From Volvox africanus (lineage: Eukaryota; Chlorophyta; Chlorophyceae; Chlamydomonadales; Volvocaceae), in the NCBI GenBank assembly GCA_030268105.1, contig BSDZ01000019.1, forward strand, positions 1,962,001-2,026,000: a stretch of DNA of 64,000 nt. Reading direction: 5' to 3'. Shown piece after piece: positions 1-11,490 of the stretch. How positions within the stretch are numbered: the first letter of the stretch is position 1; each line of letters begins with the position of its first letter. The notes beneath the pieces were generated by a model, which saw only the letters and a program-made list of their open reading frames with translations, had not been told where the DNA came from and did not search any database. Position numbers and translations under genes: made by a program.

Positions 1-467
1 GCACCAAGCCCAGGGTGCGTGGCCAACCTCCAGACCGGGTCTCGAAGACCCGGTTCTTCGGGCAGCAGACACGGTGGCGAATAGGCTGCTGGGGCGGACC
101 CGTATCCGGCCAACCTTCCAGGTCGCCGGCACCCTGATCCACGGGCTGCGTGCGGACGGCTACAGCCCGGCGAATTGGTACGGGCATACCCTGCTGGCGG
201 GAGCCCTCCCGACCAACATCCAGTGTTGGAGCCATCACGATCGATGGGTCTTGGCACATTACGGCGCAGCACCAGGAGTGGCTCCTGTTCCACGGCCTGG
301 GAAACGTACTTTACGTGGCGCTGCAGAAGTGGGCGTATGCCGTTGGTCGCCAGGATGACCCCGGCCTTCTGTGGGCGACCATCAACGCGGTCGAGATGAT
401 GCAGCAGGGCAACACTCTGCCGACCGGCCCGACGGGCTTTGAGCCGGACTGGGGTTCCCTGCGGTGA
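1..467 (+). CDS. 3' end of a further copy of the array candidate coding region
   Basis: The window opens inside a copy of the candidate. The segments around 74-230 and 235-467 correspond to 3748-4141 of the next unit, and the stop codon is at 465-467. It shows that at least part of another unit lies to the left. Confidence 0.3.
34..54. other. Perfect hairpin in the array unit
   Basis: ACCGGGTC and GACCCGGT form an 8-bp perfect inverted repeat around a TCGAA loop. It recurs unchanged at 3708-3728, 7382-7402 and 11057-11077. Its role is unknown. Confidence 0.7.
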
Positions 468-814
468 AGGCGAGGCTGATGGTCATGCATGCTGTCGCCA
501 ATCAAGCAGGTGGACGGGGCGGAGGAATTTGAGCTTCGTGGAACGGCAGGCTGGGAGAGTGGCCGTGTGGGGTCTGGGGGCTGGACGGCTGCTGCATGGA
601 CGACATGTACCGTAATAATGCATGCAATTGCTAATGACGTGGCACGACGCTGCCACTGGCCGCTTCCCGGCATATGACCCAAGACCCATACGCACACCAG
701 ATGGGCGGCGGTGCGGCCCCACAGACACGGCCGGGCTAATACCCGGTAATTGTTGGAGGTTCGAGTAAGGTTGCTCTGATTTCACAGTGTGTGTATTGAC
801 ACGCCACGATTGAC

Positions 815-936
815 ATGTGTACGACGGCATGAGGGGCGTGAGGTCCCGTTTGAGTGTTTGAAATCTGCGCGCGGGTTCTTGTGTCCGTGGTGATGGGATT
901 AAAATGTGTACGACGGCGTCAGCGGCGTGAGGTCCC
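815..936. repeat. Short internal duplication in the array unit
   Basis: About 33 bp at 815-847 (ATGTGTACGACGGC then GGCGTGAGGTCCC) are repeated with few changes at 904-936, an offset of 89 bp. The pair is present in every unit, shifted by the unit period, upstream of the tRNA. No function can be assigned. Confidence 0.7.
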
Positions 937-1307
937 TGCCCTTGCGTTCGCAGTCGTTTGCCTGCTGAACGTCATGAGCCGGCATCATCGCAAACTCGCA
1001 AACTTCAAACCGTTTCATTGTGAAGTAACCGGCCTTTACGGATTGTGGGGGGCCCCGCCCTTTTTCCGGCTTCGAGGAAGCCGATACCCTACTTGTCCTG
1101 CTGCTGCTCATCTGGATTCCTTGTGTGCTGGCTGGGCTGTCAGGCTCGCTTGGTCTGTCCTGGCGCAGATTCGTTGTTCATTGTTCAGCTCAAAGGCCCG
1201 TGCTCTGCCGTTGCTCGCTGGTGTGCAGGTGCGTGCCTGGTTGATGGGACGGCGAAGAGAGATGGGGATGAAGTGGAATGCACAGCGATGAGCGGCGCAA
1301 CTGTTAT

Positions 1308-1381
1308 GCTGGCATAGCTCAGTTGGATAGAGCACCCGTTTAGTAAGCGGGAGGTCTCCAGTTCAACTCTGGATGTCAGCA
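1308..1381 (+). tRNA. tRNA-Thr (anticodon AGU), array unit 1
   Basis: A full cloverleaf can be folded. The 7-bp acceptor stem pairs GCTGGCA with TGTCAGC and has discriminator A. The D arm is GCTC/GAGC. The anticodon stem CCCGT/GCGGG encloses loop TTAGTAA, giving anticodon AGT (Thr, ACU codons). The T arm is TCCAG-TTCAACT-CTGGA. There is no intron and no encoded CCA, as expected of a eukaryotic nuclear tRNA gene. The A box (TAGCTCAGTTGG) and a B box (GTTCAACTC core) are present, so each copy could be transcribed by RNA polymerase III. Confidence 0.93.
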
Positions 1382-1690
1382 CGCCTGGGCATGTGCACGA
1401 GGACCGTGGGCGCTGTTCTGATCGAGAGTAATTCTGATAGAAGTAGCAGGGGAAAGGGACTTGAGGCTGGGATGGACAATCACGCAGAGAGCCACAGGTA
1501 ATGTGCGATGAACTGAACTGAACACCTGCTGCTTGTGTGACCGTGAATACACAGACAGACAGCATGATGACTGCCGCATACAGCACTCCAGATTCAATAC
1601 GATACATATTTACAGCTGGTGTTTCGCTGCAGCAGCCATCTATCAGCAGCGTTGGTGTTAGCCCATTCAGCCAACACCTATGCTTGTGTT

Positions 1691-1808
1691 ACACATATAT
1701 ACAATTATACTCATCTATTCATATACTCATATATACAATTATATACATATATACATATATACATATATATATATATATACGTACATATATATATATACAT
1801 ATATACAT
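1691..1808. repeat. TA-rich microsatellite, unit 1
   Basis: A 118-bp tract of ACATATAT/(TA)n runs 310 bp downstream of the tRNA. The equivalent tracts are 118, 118, 114 and 110 bp in units 1 to 4, and units 1 and 2 have the same length but a different internal order of TATA and CATA steps. It is the most variable part of the unit. Confidence 0.95.
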
Positions 1809-2274
1809 AAACACGCACATGGTAGTAGGCGTTGTGAAGTGAGATTGGGACGGCACACACGATGCCGTGGATGGCGAATAATCCCCACATACACATGTAT
1901 GTGGCTTGGGTGTGCTTTGGAGTCGGGCGCGGCCAGCAGCAGGTATTTGCATTGTGCTTGTGGTGAGCAGCCTTGCTTTCTCTAATTTAAGCCAATTCTC
2001 GGGGTAGAAGAGTTCCACAGTGCCGACATGGAGCTCCATGCTGTGGGGTGAATTGCTGAAGCCGCAGGCATTTCGGAGATACAGCTTAAAGCTTTCCATC
2101 AGTAGTACTGGCGACACTCTAACACTTGACGTCCTCGCCGTTCGCTTTGGAAAGGATGCAGCATTTGCGGTCTGCCGTACTGGCCATCGATGCGGCATGC
2201 ACCCGGGATCCATGCGATTCGCGCGGGCCCGCAGGCGTTGCTGACGATTCCCCTGGTGCGTGTGTGGCAAATAA

Positions 2275-4141
2275 TCCTGAAATTCCTCAGACATAAAAAT
2301 GTGAGCAGGGTTTGCTCGCTCACTGGCGTGGCGCTGAGCGGCCTCACCGTCGCCAAGCTGCAGTTCGTCAGCAGTGCCGTTCGACCAGAGTACGAGCGGC
2401 TGCGCCAGCACACGGCGCCCTTCCGTGCATGGGCAGCAGGCGCGCAGGGAGCGGCTGCAGGCGACCCAGGCCAGGACGCTGCCTGCAGAGGGTGCTGCCG
2501 TACCGCAGGCGGCCCCTGTCGGCACACCGGAGCCGGGTCCTGCAGGCACGCCCGCCGCCCCGCCCAGTCCTGTGACCATCCTGCTGGAAGCGTACGACCG
2601 CCCGCCCTCCACGGAGACTGCCGCCGCGGTCGATGCTGTGCGCCGCTTCTTCCACCACATCCCTCCTCGGCGTCCCGTGACCGACGGCAACACGGCTGGG
2701 GTCAGGCGCCAGGCGGCTGGACCGGTCGACACGGAGGCTGACGCTGACATTTGTGGCCGAGGCGGCAGGGGGCGCGGGAGCAGGGGGCGTGGGGGCAGGG
2801 GGCAGGGGGGCAGTTGGGCAGGGGCCGTGAGGACAGGGGCCGTGGGGACAGGGCAGGTGCGGTGCCCGAGGTGGTCGCGGCCGTGGTGGTTGAGGAGGAG
2901 GGCGCCAGCAGTGGAGCTGGACGCGGCGGGGGTCACCCCGGGCGCGGGCGAGGTGCTGCTGCCCGGGGGCGGCGCGGGCGAGGGCGCGCAGCAGCCCTCG
3001 TATGGGCGGCTGCCCATACAGAGCAGCCTGTGCACGAGACAGCGGCGGCGCAGGCGACGGTCACAGAGGAGACGGTGCAGGCCGGCGACCGAGGTGGCCG
3101 GGGAGGCCGCAGAGGCCGGGGAGGTCGGGGAGGCCACAGTGGTCGCAGCGGTGGCCGCCCTACCGCCGATGGGCAGGCGGGGAATGCCAGACCGGCACCC
3201 TGTGGTGGCCGCAGGCGACCCCTCGAGCCAGAGACGGCCGCCGAAGCTGATGGGGGTGTCAGGCGGACGCGCCAACGCACTGGCGAAGGGGCGGCGGCTC
3301 ATGTCAACGACCATTCGGCGAACCAGGGTGTTGCCGGTGTTGGCGGCACCGTCACTGCGCCACGGCAGGTGCACACGGCAGGAGGGGGCGGGGAGCTGAC
3401 AGAGGCCGGAGGACCACAGGGGATGCACGAGCAGCTCGAGGAGCACCAGGAGCAGGAGCAGCAGCAGCACCGGGAGCAGCGGCACCGGGAGCAGCGGCAC
3501 AGGGGCCAGCGGAACAGGGAGCAGCGGAACAGGGAGCAGCGACACAGGGAGCAGCGACACAGGGAGCAGCAACGGGAGCATCGGGAGCGGAATGCCGCAC
3601 CATCAGGATCTGGGCCGCAACCCGGGGCCCAGACAACGGCGACGGTGGCAGGGCGTACCGGTGTAGCTGGCCCAGCACCAAGCCCAGGGTGCGTGGCCAA
3701 CCTCCAGACCGGGTCTCGAAGACCCGGTTCTTCGGGCAGCAGACACGGTGGCGAATAGGCTGCTGGGGCGGACCCGTATCCGGCCAACCTTCCAGGTCGC
3801 CGGCACCCTGATCCACGGGCTGCGTGCGGACGGCTACAGCCCGGCGAATTGGTACGGGCATACCCTGCTGGCGGGAGCCCTCCCGACCAACATCCAGTGT
3901 TGGAGCCATCACGATCGATGGGTCTTGGCACATTACGGCGCAGCACCAGGAGTGGCTCCTGTTCCACGGCCTGGGAAACGTACTTTACGTGGCGCTGCAG
4001 AAGTGGGCGTATGCCGTTGGTCGCCAGGATGACCCCGGCCTTCTGTGGGCGACCATCAACGCGGTCGAGATGATGCAGCAGGGCAACACTCTGCCGACCG
4101 GCCCGACGGGCTTTGAGCCGGACTGGGGTTCCCTGCGGTGA
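2275..4141 (+). CDS. Candidate coding region of the array unit, frame interrupted (copy 1)
   Basis: I do not recognise this family. The stretch is GC-rich, with codon use like the real genes of the window, but no single frame runs through it. Successive segments in different plus frames look protein-like: about 2275-2480 (a stretch including SLTGVALSGLTVAKLQF), 2480-2800 (Ala/Pro-rich), 2830-3690 (RGG/RGRG-rich, then the REQRH repeats), 3750-3900 (TLIHGLRADGYSPANWYGH) and 3905-4141 (EWLLFHGLGNVLYVALQKW, stop at 4139). RGG boxes are typical of RNA-binding proteins and of Gag-like proteins. The frame changes could be introns or frameshifts; I found no clean splice solution. It may be a decayed mobile-element or host gene. 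Confidence 0.3.
3469..3573. repeat. 15-bp minisatellite inside the array unit (unit 1)
   Basis: About seven imperfect copies of a 15-bp motif (consensus GGGAGCAGCGGCACA) run in tandem. In the plus frame open at 2751-3758 they encode the pentapeptide Arg-Glu-Gln-Arg-His/Asn. Read on the other strand they give a Leu/Pro-rich stretch, which produces a long but probably meaningless minus-strand open frame. Confidence 0.9.
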
Positions 4142-4981
4142 AGGCGAGGCTGATGGTCATGCATGCTGTCGCCAATCAAGCAGGTGGACGGGGCGGAGGA
4201 ATTTGAGCTTCGTGGAACGGCAGGCTGGGAGAGTGGCCGTGTGGGGTCTGGGGGCTGGACGGCTGCTGCATGGACGACATGTACCGTAATAATGCATGCA
4301 ATTGCTAATGACGCGGCACGACGCTGCCACTGGCCGCTTCCCGGCATATGACCCAAGACCCATACGCACACCAGATGGGCGGCGGTGCGGCCCCACAGAC
4401 ACGGCCGGGCTAATACCCGGTAATTGTTGGAGGTTCGAGTAAGGTTGCTCTGATTTCACAGTGTGTGTATTGACACGCCACGATTGACATGTGTACGACG
4501 GCATGAGGGGCGTGAGGTCCCGTTTGAGTGTTTGAAATCTGCGCGCGGGTTCTTGTGTCCGTGGTGATGGGATTAAAATGTGTACGACGGCGTCAGCGGC
4601 GTGAGGTCCCTGCCCTTGCGTTCGCAGTCGTTTGCCTGCTGAACGTCATGAGCCGGCATCATCGCAAACTCGCAAACTTCAAACCGTTTCATTGTGAAGT
4701 AACCGGCCTTTACGGATTGTGGGGGGCCCCGCCCTTTTTCCGGCTTCGAGGAAGCCGATACCCTACTTGTCCTGCTGCTGCTCATCTGGATTCCTTGTGT
4801 GCTGGCTGGGCTGTCAGGCTCGCTTGGTCTGTCCTGGCGCAGATTCGTTGTTCATTGTTCAGCTCAAAGGCCCGTGCTCTGCCGTTGCTCGCTGGTGTGC
4901 AGGTGCGTGCCTGGTTGATGGGACGGCGAAGAGAGATGGGGATGAAGCGCAATGCACAGCGATGAGCGGCGCAACTGTTAT

Positions 4982-5055
4982 GCTGGCATAGCTCAGTTGG
5001 ATAGAGCACCCGTTTAGTAAGCGGGAGGTCTCCAGTTCAACTCTGGATGTCAGCA
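4982..5055 (+). tRNA. tRNA-Thr (anticodon AGU), array unit 2
   Basis: This copy is identical in sequence to the unit 1 gene, 3674 bp upstream. The flank 25-35 bp upstream differs slightly from units 1 and 3 (AAGCGCAATG instead of AAGTGGAATG), but the tRNA itself is unchanged and should fold and function the same way. Confidence 0.93.
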
Positions 5056-5364
5056 CGCCTGGGCATGTGCACGAGGACCGTGGGCGCTGTTCTGATCGAG
5101 AGTAATTCTGATAGAAGTAGCAGGGGAAAGGGACTTGAGGCTGGGATGGACAATCACGCAGAGAGCCACAGGTAATGTGCGATGAACTGAACTGAACACC
5201 TGCTGCTTGTGTGACCGTGAATACACAGACAGACAGCATGATGACTGCCGCATACAGCACTCCAGATTCAATACGATACATATTTACAGCTGGTGTTTCG
5301 CTGCAGCAGCCATCTATCAGCAGCGTTGGTGTTAGCCCATTCAGCCAACACCTATGCTTGTGTT

Positions 5365-5416
5365 ACACATATATACAATTATACTCATCTATTCATATAC
5401 TCATATATACAATTAT

Positions 5417-5447
<31 letters not shown>

Positions 5448-5482
5448 TACGTACATATATATATATATATACATATATACAT
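5365..5482. repeat. TA-rich microsatellite, unit 2
   Basis: This is the unit 2 counterpart of the tract at 1691. It has the same total length but longer uninterrupted (TA)n runs on both sides of the central ACGTAC. Confidence 0.95.
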
Positions 5483-5948
5483 AAACACGCACATGGTAGT
5501 AGGCGTTGTGAAGTGAGATTGGGACGGCACACACGATGCCGTGGATGGCGAATAATCCCCACATACACATGTATGTGGCTTGGGTGTGCTTTGGAGTCGG
5601 GCGCGGCCAGCAGCAGCTATTTGCATTGTGCTTGTGGTGAGCAGCCTTGCTTTCTCTAATTTAAGCCAATTCTCGGGGTAGAAGAGTTCCACAGTGCCGA
5701 CATGGAGCTCCATGCTGTGGGGTGAATTGCTGAAGCCGCAGGCATTTCGGAGATACAGCTTAAAGCTTTCCATCAGTAGTACTGGCGACACTCTAACACT
5801 TGACGTCCTCGCCGTTCGCTTTGGAAAGGATGCAGCATTTGCGGTCTGCCGTACTGGCCATCGATGCGGCATGCACCCGGGATCCATGCGATTCGCGCGG
5901 GCCCGCAGGCGTTGCTGACGATTCCCCTGGTGCGTGTGTGGCAAATAA

Positions 5949-7815
5949 TCCTGAAATTCCTCAGACATAAAAATGTGAGCAGGGTTTGCTCGCTCACTGG
6001 CGTGGCGCTGAGCGGCCTCACCGTCGCCAAGCTGCAGTTCGTCAGCAGTGCCGTTCGACCAGAGTACGAGCGGCTGCGCCAGCACACGGCGCCCTTCCGT
6101 GCATGGGCAGCAGGCGCGCAGGGAGCGGCTGCAGGCGACCCAGGCCAGGACGCTGCCTGCAGAGGGTGCTGCCGTACCGCAGGCGGCCCCTGTCGGCACA
6201 CCGGAGCCGGGTCCTGCAGGCACGCCCGCCGCCCCGCCCAGTCCTGTGACCATCCTGCTGGAAGCGTACGACCGCCCGCCCTCCACGGAGACTGCCGCCG
6301 CGGTCGATGCTGTGCGCCGCTTCTTCCACCACATCCCTCCTCGGCGTCCCGTGACCGACGGCAACACGGCTGGGGTCAGGCGCCAGGCGGCTGGACCGGT
6401 CGACACGGAGGCTGACGCTGACATTTGTGGCCGAGGCGGCAGGGGGCGCGGGAGCAGGGGGCGTGGGGGCAGGGGGCAGGGGGGCAGTTGGGCAGGGGCC
6501 GTGAGGACAGGGGCCGTGGGGACAGGGCAGGTGCGGTGCCCGAGGTGGTCGCGGCCGTGGTGGTTGAGGAGGAGGGCGCCAGCAGTGGAGCTGGACGCGG
6601 CGGGGGTCACCCCGGGCGCGGGCGAGGTGCTGCTGCCCGGGGGCGGCGCGGGCGAGGGCGCGCAGCAGCCCTCGTATGGGCGGCTGCCCATACAGAGCAG
6701 CCTGTGCACGAGACGGCGGCGGCGCAGGCGACGGTCACAGAGGAGACGGTGCAGGCCGGCGACCGAGGTGGCCGGGGAGGCCGCAGAGGCCGGGGAGGTC
6801 GGGGAGGCCACAGTGGTCGCAGCGGTGGCCGCCCTACCGCCGATGGGCAGGCGGGGAATGCCAGACCGGCACCCTGTGGTGGCCGCAGGCGACCCCTCGA
6901 GCCAGAGACGGCCGCCGAAGCTGATGGGGGTGTCAGGCGGACGCGCCAACGCACTGGCGAAGGGGCGGCGGCTCATGTCAACGACCATTCGGCGAACCAG
7001 GGTGTTGCCGGTGTTGGCGGCACCGTCACTGCGCCACGGCAGGTGCACACGGCAGGAGGGGGCGGGGAGCTGACAGAGGCCGGAGGACCACAGGGGATGC
7101 ACGAGCAGCTCGAGGAGCACCAGGAGCAGGAGCAGCAGCAGCACCGGGAGCAGCGGCACCGGGAGCAGCGGCACAGGGGCCAGCGGAACAGGGAGCAGCG
7201 GAACAGGGAGCAGCGACACAGGGAGCAGCGACACAGGGAGCAGCAACGGGAGCATCGGGAGCGGAATGCCGCACCATCAGGATCTGGGCCGCAACCCGGG
7301 GCCCAGACAACGGCGACGGTGGCAGGGCGTACCGGTGTAGCTGGCCCAGCACCAAGCCCAGGGTGCGTGGCCAACCTCCAGACCGGGTCTCGAAGACCCG
7401 GTTCTTCGGGCAGCAGACACGGTGGCGAATAGGCTGCTGGGGCGGACCCGTATCCGGCCAACCTTCCAGGTCGCCGGCACCCTGATCCACGGGCTGCGTG
7501 CGGACGGCTACAGCCCGGCGAATTGGTACGGGCATACCCTGCTGGCGGGAGCCCTCCCGACCAACATCCAGTGTTGGAGCCATCACGATCGATGGGTCTT
7601 GGCACATTACGGCGCAGCACCAGGAGTGGCTCCTGTTCCACGGCCTGGGAAACGTACTTTACGTGGCGCTGCAGAAGTGGGCGTATGCCGTTGGTCGCCA
7701 GGATGACCCCGGCCTTCTGTGGGCGACCATCAACGCGGTCGAGATGATGCAGCAGGGCAACACTCTGCCGACCGGCCCGACGGGCTTTGAGCCGGACTGG
7801 GGTTCCCTGCGGTGA
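5949..7815 (+). CDS. Candidate coding region of the array unit (copy 2)
   Basis: This is the second copy of the candidate at 2275-4141, with the same frame changes at the same places. Shared interruptions mean either that they are introns or that the defect predates amplification of the unit. The function is unknown. Confidence 0.3.
7143..7247. repeat. 15-bp minisatellite inside the array unit (unit 2)
   Basis: This is the unit 2 copy of the minisatellite, with the same number and order of 15-bp repeats as unit 1. The minisatellite is therefore older than the amplification of the unit. Confidence 0.9.
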
Positions 7816-8655
7816 AGGCGAGGCTGATGGTCATGCATGCTGTCGCCAATCAAGCAGGTGGACGGGGCGGAGGAATTTGAGCTTCGTGGAACGGCAGGCT
7901 GGGAGAGTGGCCGTGTGGGGTCTGGGGGCTGGACGGCTGCTGCATGGACGACATGTACCGTAATAATGCATGCAATTGCTAATGACGCGGCACGACGCTG
8001 CCACTGGCCGCTTCCCGGCATATGACCCAAGACCCATACGCACACCAGATGGGCGGCGGTGCGGCCCCACAGACACGGCCGGGCTAATACCCGGTAATTG
8101 TTGGAGGTTCGAGTAAGGTTGCTCTGATTTCACAGTGTGTGTATTGACACGCCACGATTGACATGTGTACGACGGCATGAGGGGCGTGAGGTCCCGTTTG
8201 AGTGTTTGAAATCTGCGCGCGGGTTCTTGTGTCCGTGGTGATGGGATTAAAATGTGTACGACGGCGTCAGCGGCGTGAGGTCCCTGCCCTTGCGTTCGCA
8301 GTCGTTTGCCTGCTGAACGTCATGAGCCGGCATCATCGCAAACTCGCAAACTTCAAACCGTTTCATTGTGAAGTAACCGGCCTTTACGGATTGTGGGGGG
8401 CCCCGCCCTTTTTCCGGCTTCGAGGAAGCCGATACCCTACTTGTCCTGCTGCTGCTCATCTGGATTCCTTGTGTGCTGGCTGGGCTGTCAGGCTCGCTTG
8501 GTCTGTCCTGGCGCAGATTCGTTGTTCATTGTTCAGCTCAAAGGCCCGTGCTCTGCCGTTGCTCGCTGGTGTGCAGGTGCGTGCCTGGTTGATGGGACGG
8601 CGAAGAGAGATGGGGATGAAGTGGAATGCACAGCGATGAGCGGCGCAACTGTTAT

Positions 8656-8729
8656 GCTGGCATAGCTCAGTTGGATAGAGCACCCGTTTAGTAAGCGGGA
8701 GGTCTCCAGTTCAACTCTGGATGTCAGCA
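8656..8729 (+). tRNA. tRNA-Thr (anticodon AGU), array unit 3
   Basis: The third copy is again identical over all 74 nt, including the AGT anticodon and both internal promoter boxes. Substitutions in this unit lie just downstream, around 8751-8761, outside the tRNA. Confidence 0.93.
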
Positions 8730-9043
8730 CGCCTGGGCATGTGCACGAGGTCCGTGGGCCCTGTTCTGATCGAGAGTAATTCTGATAGAAGTAGCAGGGG
8801 AAAGGGACTTGAGGCTGGGATGGACAATCACGCAGAGAGCCACAGGTAATGTGCGATGAACTGAACTGAACACCTGCTGCTTGTGTGACCGTGAATACAC
8901 AGACAGACAGCATGATGACTGCCGCATACAGCACTCCAGATTCAATACGATACTGGTGTTATATACAGCTGGTGTTTCGCTGCAGCAGCCATCTATCAGC
9001 AGCGTTGGTGTTAGCCCATTCAGCCAACACCTATGCTTGTGTT

Positions 9044-9095
9044 ACACATATATACAATTATACTCATCTATTCATATACTCATATATACAATTAT

Positions 9096-9127
<32 letters not shown>

Positions 9128-9157
9128 GTACATATATATATATATACATATATACAT
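9044..9157. repeat. TA-rich microsatellite, unit 3
   Basis: This is the unit 3 counterpart, 4 bp shorter than in units 1 and 2. About 80 bp upstream, this unit alone carries GATACTGGTGTTATATACAG where the others read GATACATATTTACAG. Confidence 0.95.
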
Positions 9158-9623
9158 AAACACGCACATGGTAGTAGGCGTTGTGAAGTGAGATTGGGAC
9201 GGCACACACGATGCCGTGGATGGCGAATAATCCCCACATACACATGTATGTGGCTTGGGTGTGCTTTGGAGTCGGGCGCGGCCAGCAGCAGCTATTTGCA
9301 TTGTGCTTGTGGTGAGCAGCCTTGCTTTCTCTAATTTAAGCCAATTCTCGGGGTAGAAGAGTTCCACAGTGCCGACATGGAGCTCCATGCTGTGGGGTGA
9401 ATTGCTGAAGCCGCAGGCATTTCGGAGATACAGCTTAAAGCTTTCCATCAGTAGTACTGGCGACACTCTAACACTTGACGTCCTCGCCGTTCGCTTTGGA
9501 AAGGATGCAGCATTTGCGGTCTGCCGTACTGGCCATCGATGCGGCATGCACCCGGGATCCATGCGATTCGCGCGGGCCCGCAGGCGTTGCTGACGATTCC
9601 CCTGGTGCGTGTGTGGCAAATAA

Positions 9624-11490
9624 TCCTGAAATTCCTCAGACATAAAAATGTGAGCAGGGTTTGCTCGCTCACTGGCGTGGCGCTGAGCGGCCTCACCGTC
9701 GCCAAGCTGCAGTTCGTCAGCAGTGCCGTTCGACCAGAGTACGAGCGGCTGCGCCAGCACACGGCGCCCTTCCGTGCATGGGCAGCAGGCGCGCAGGGAG
9801 CGGCTGCAGGCGACCCAGGCCAGGACGCTGCCTGCAGAGGGTGCTGCCGTACCGCAGGCGGCCCCTGTCGGCACACCGGAGCCGGGTCCTGCAGGCACGC
9901 CCGCCGCCCCGCCCAGTCCTGTGACCATCCTGCTGGAAGCGTACGACCGCCCGCCCTCCACGGAGACTGCCGCCGCGGTCGATGCTGTGCGCCGCTTCTT
10001 CCACCACATCCCTCCTCGGCGTCCCGTGACCGACGGCAACACGGCTGGGGTCAGGCGCCAGGCGGCTGGACCGGTCGACACGGAGGCTGACGCTGACATT
10101 TGTGGCCGAGGCGGCAGGGGGCGCGGGAGCAGGGGGCGTGGGGGCAGGGGGCAGGGGGGCAGTTGGGCAGGGGCCGTGAGGACAGGGGCCGTGGGGACAG
10201 GGCAGGTGCGGTGCCCGAGGTGGTCGCGGCCGTGGTGGTTGAGGAGGAGGGCGCCAGCAGTGGAGCTGGACGCGGCGGGGGTCACCCCGGGCGCGGGCGA
10301 GGTGCTGCTGCCCGGGGGCGGCGCGGGCGAGGGCGCGCAGCAGCCCTCGTATGGGCGGCTGCCCATACAGAGCAGCCTGTGCACGAGACGGCGGCGGCGC
10401 AGGCGACGGTCACAGAGGAGACGGTGCAGGCCGGCGACCGAGGTGGCCGGGGAGGCCGCAGAGGCCGGGGAGGTCGGGGAGGCCACAGTGGTCGCAGCGG
10501 TGGCCGCCCTACCGCCGATGGGCAGGCGGGGAATGCCAGACCGGCACCCTGTGGTGGCCGCAGGCGACCCCTCGAGCCAGAGACGGCCGCCGAAGCTGAT
10601 GGGGGTGTCAGGCGGACGCGCCAACGCACTGGCGAAGGGGCGGCGGCTCATGTCAACGACCATTCGGCGAACCAGGGTGTTGCCGGTGTTGGCGGCACCG
10701 TCACTGCGCCACGGCAGGTGCACACGGCAGGAGGGGGCGGGGAGCTGACAGAGGCCGGAGGACCACAGGGGATGCACGAGCAGCTCGAGGAGCACCAGGA
10801 GCAGGAGCAGCAGCAGCACCGGGAGCAGCGGCACCGGGAGCAGCGGCACAGGGGCCAGCGGAACAGGGAGCAGCGGAACAGGGAGCAGCGACACAGGGAG
10901 CAGCGACACAGGGAGCAGCAACGGGAGCATCGGGAGCGGAATGCCGCACCATCAGGATCTGGGCCGCAACCCGGGGCCCAGACAACGGCGACGGTGGCAG
11001 GGCGTACCGGTGTAGCTGGCCCAGCACCAAGCCCAGGGTGCGTGGCCAACCTCCAGACCGGGTCTCGAAGACCCGGTTCTTCGGGCAGCAGACACGGTGG
11101 CGAATAGGCTGCTGGGGCGGACCCGTATCCGGCCAACCTTCCAGGTCGCCGGCACCCTGATCCACGGGCTGCGTGCGGACGGCTACAGCCCGGCGAATTG
11201 GTACGGGCATACCCTGCTGGCGGGAGCCCTCCCGACCAACATCCAGTGTTGGAGCCATCACGATCGATGGGTCTTGGCACATTACGGCGCAGCACCAGGA
11301 GTGGCTCCTGTTCCACGGCCTGGGAAACGTACTTTACGTGGCGCTGCAGAAGTGGGCGTATGCCGTTGGTCGCCAGGATGACCCCGGCCTTCTGTGGGCG
11401 ACCATCAACGCGGTCGAGATGATGCAGCAGGGCAACACTCTGCCGACCGGCCCGACGGGCTTTGAGCCGGACTGGGGTTCCCTGCGGTGA
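9624..11490 (+). CDS. Candidate coding region of the array unit (copy 3)
   Basis: This is the third copy, with the same structure as copies 1 and 2 and the stop codon at 11488-11490. It is the last complete copy, because unit 4 ends before the region recurs. Confidence 0.3.
10818..10922. repeat. 15-bp minisatellite inside the array unit (unit 3)
   Basis: This is the unit 3 copy, again with the same repeat count. Unit 4 ends before this part of the unit. Confidence 0.9.

Noticed and set aside
854..1291. 145-codon plus-strand frame upstream of the tRNA
   Set aside because: It has no recognisable motif. Unit 4 alters its end through the tRNA deletion, and the frame covers the short internal duplication, which suggests chance.
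1719..3581. 620-codon minus-strand open frame in each array unit, with a Leu/Pro-rich, signal-peptide-like start
   Set aside because: It is the reverse reading of the 15-bp minisatellite and GC-rich RGG-coding sequence and runs into the TA microsatellite. The Leu/Pro run is simply the complement of the REQRH repeats.
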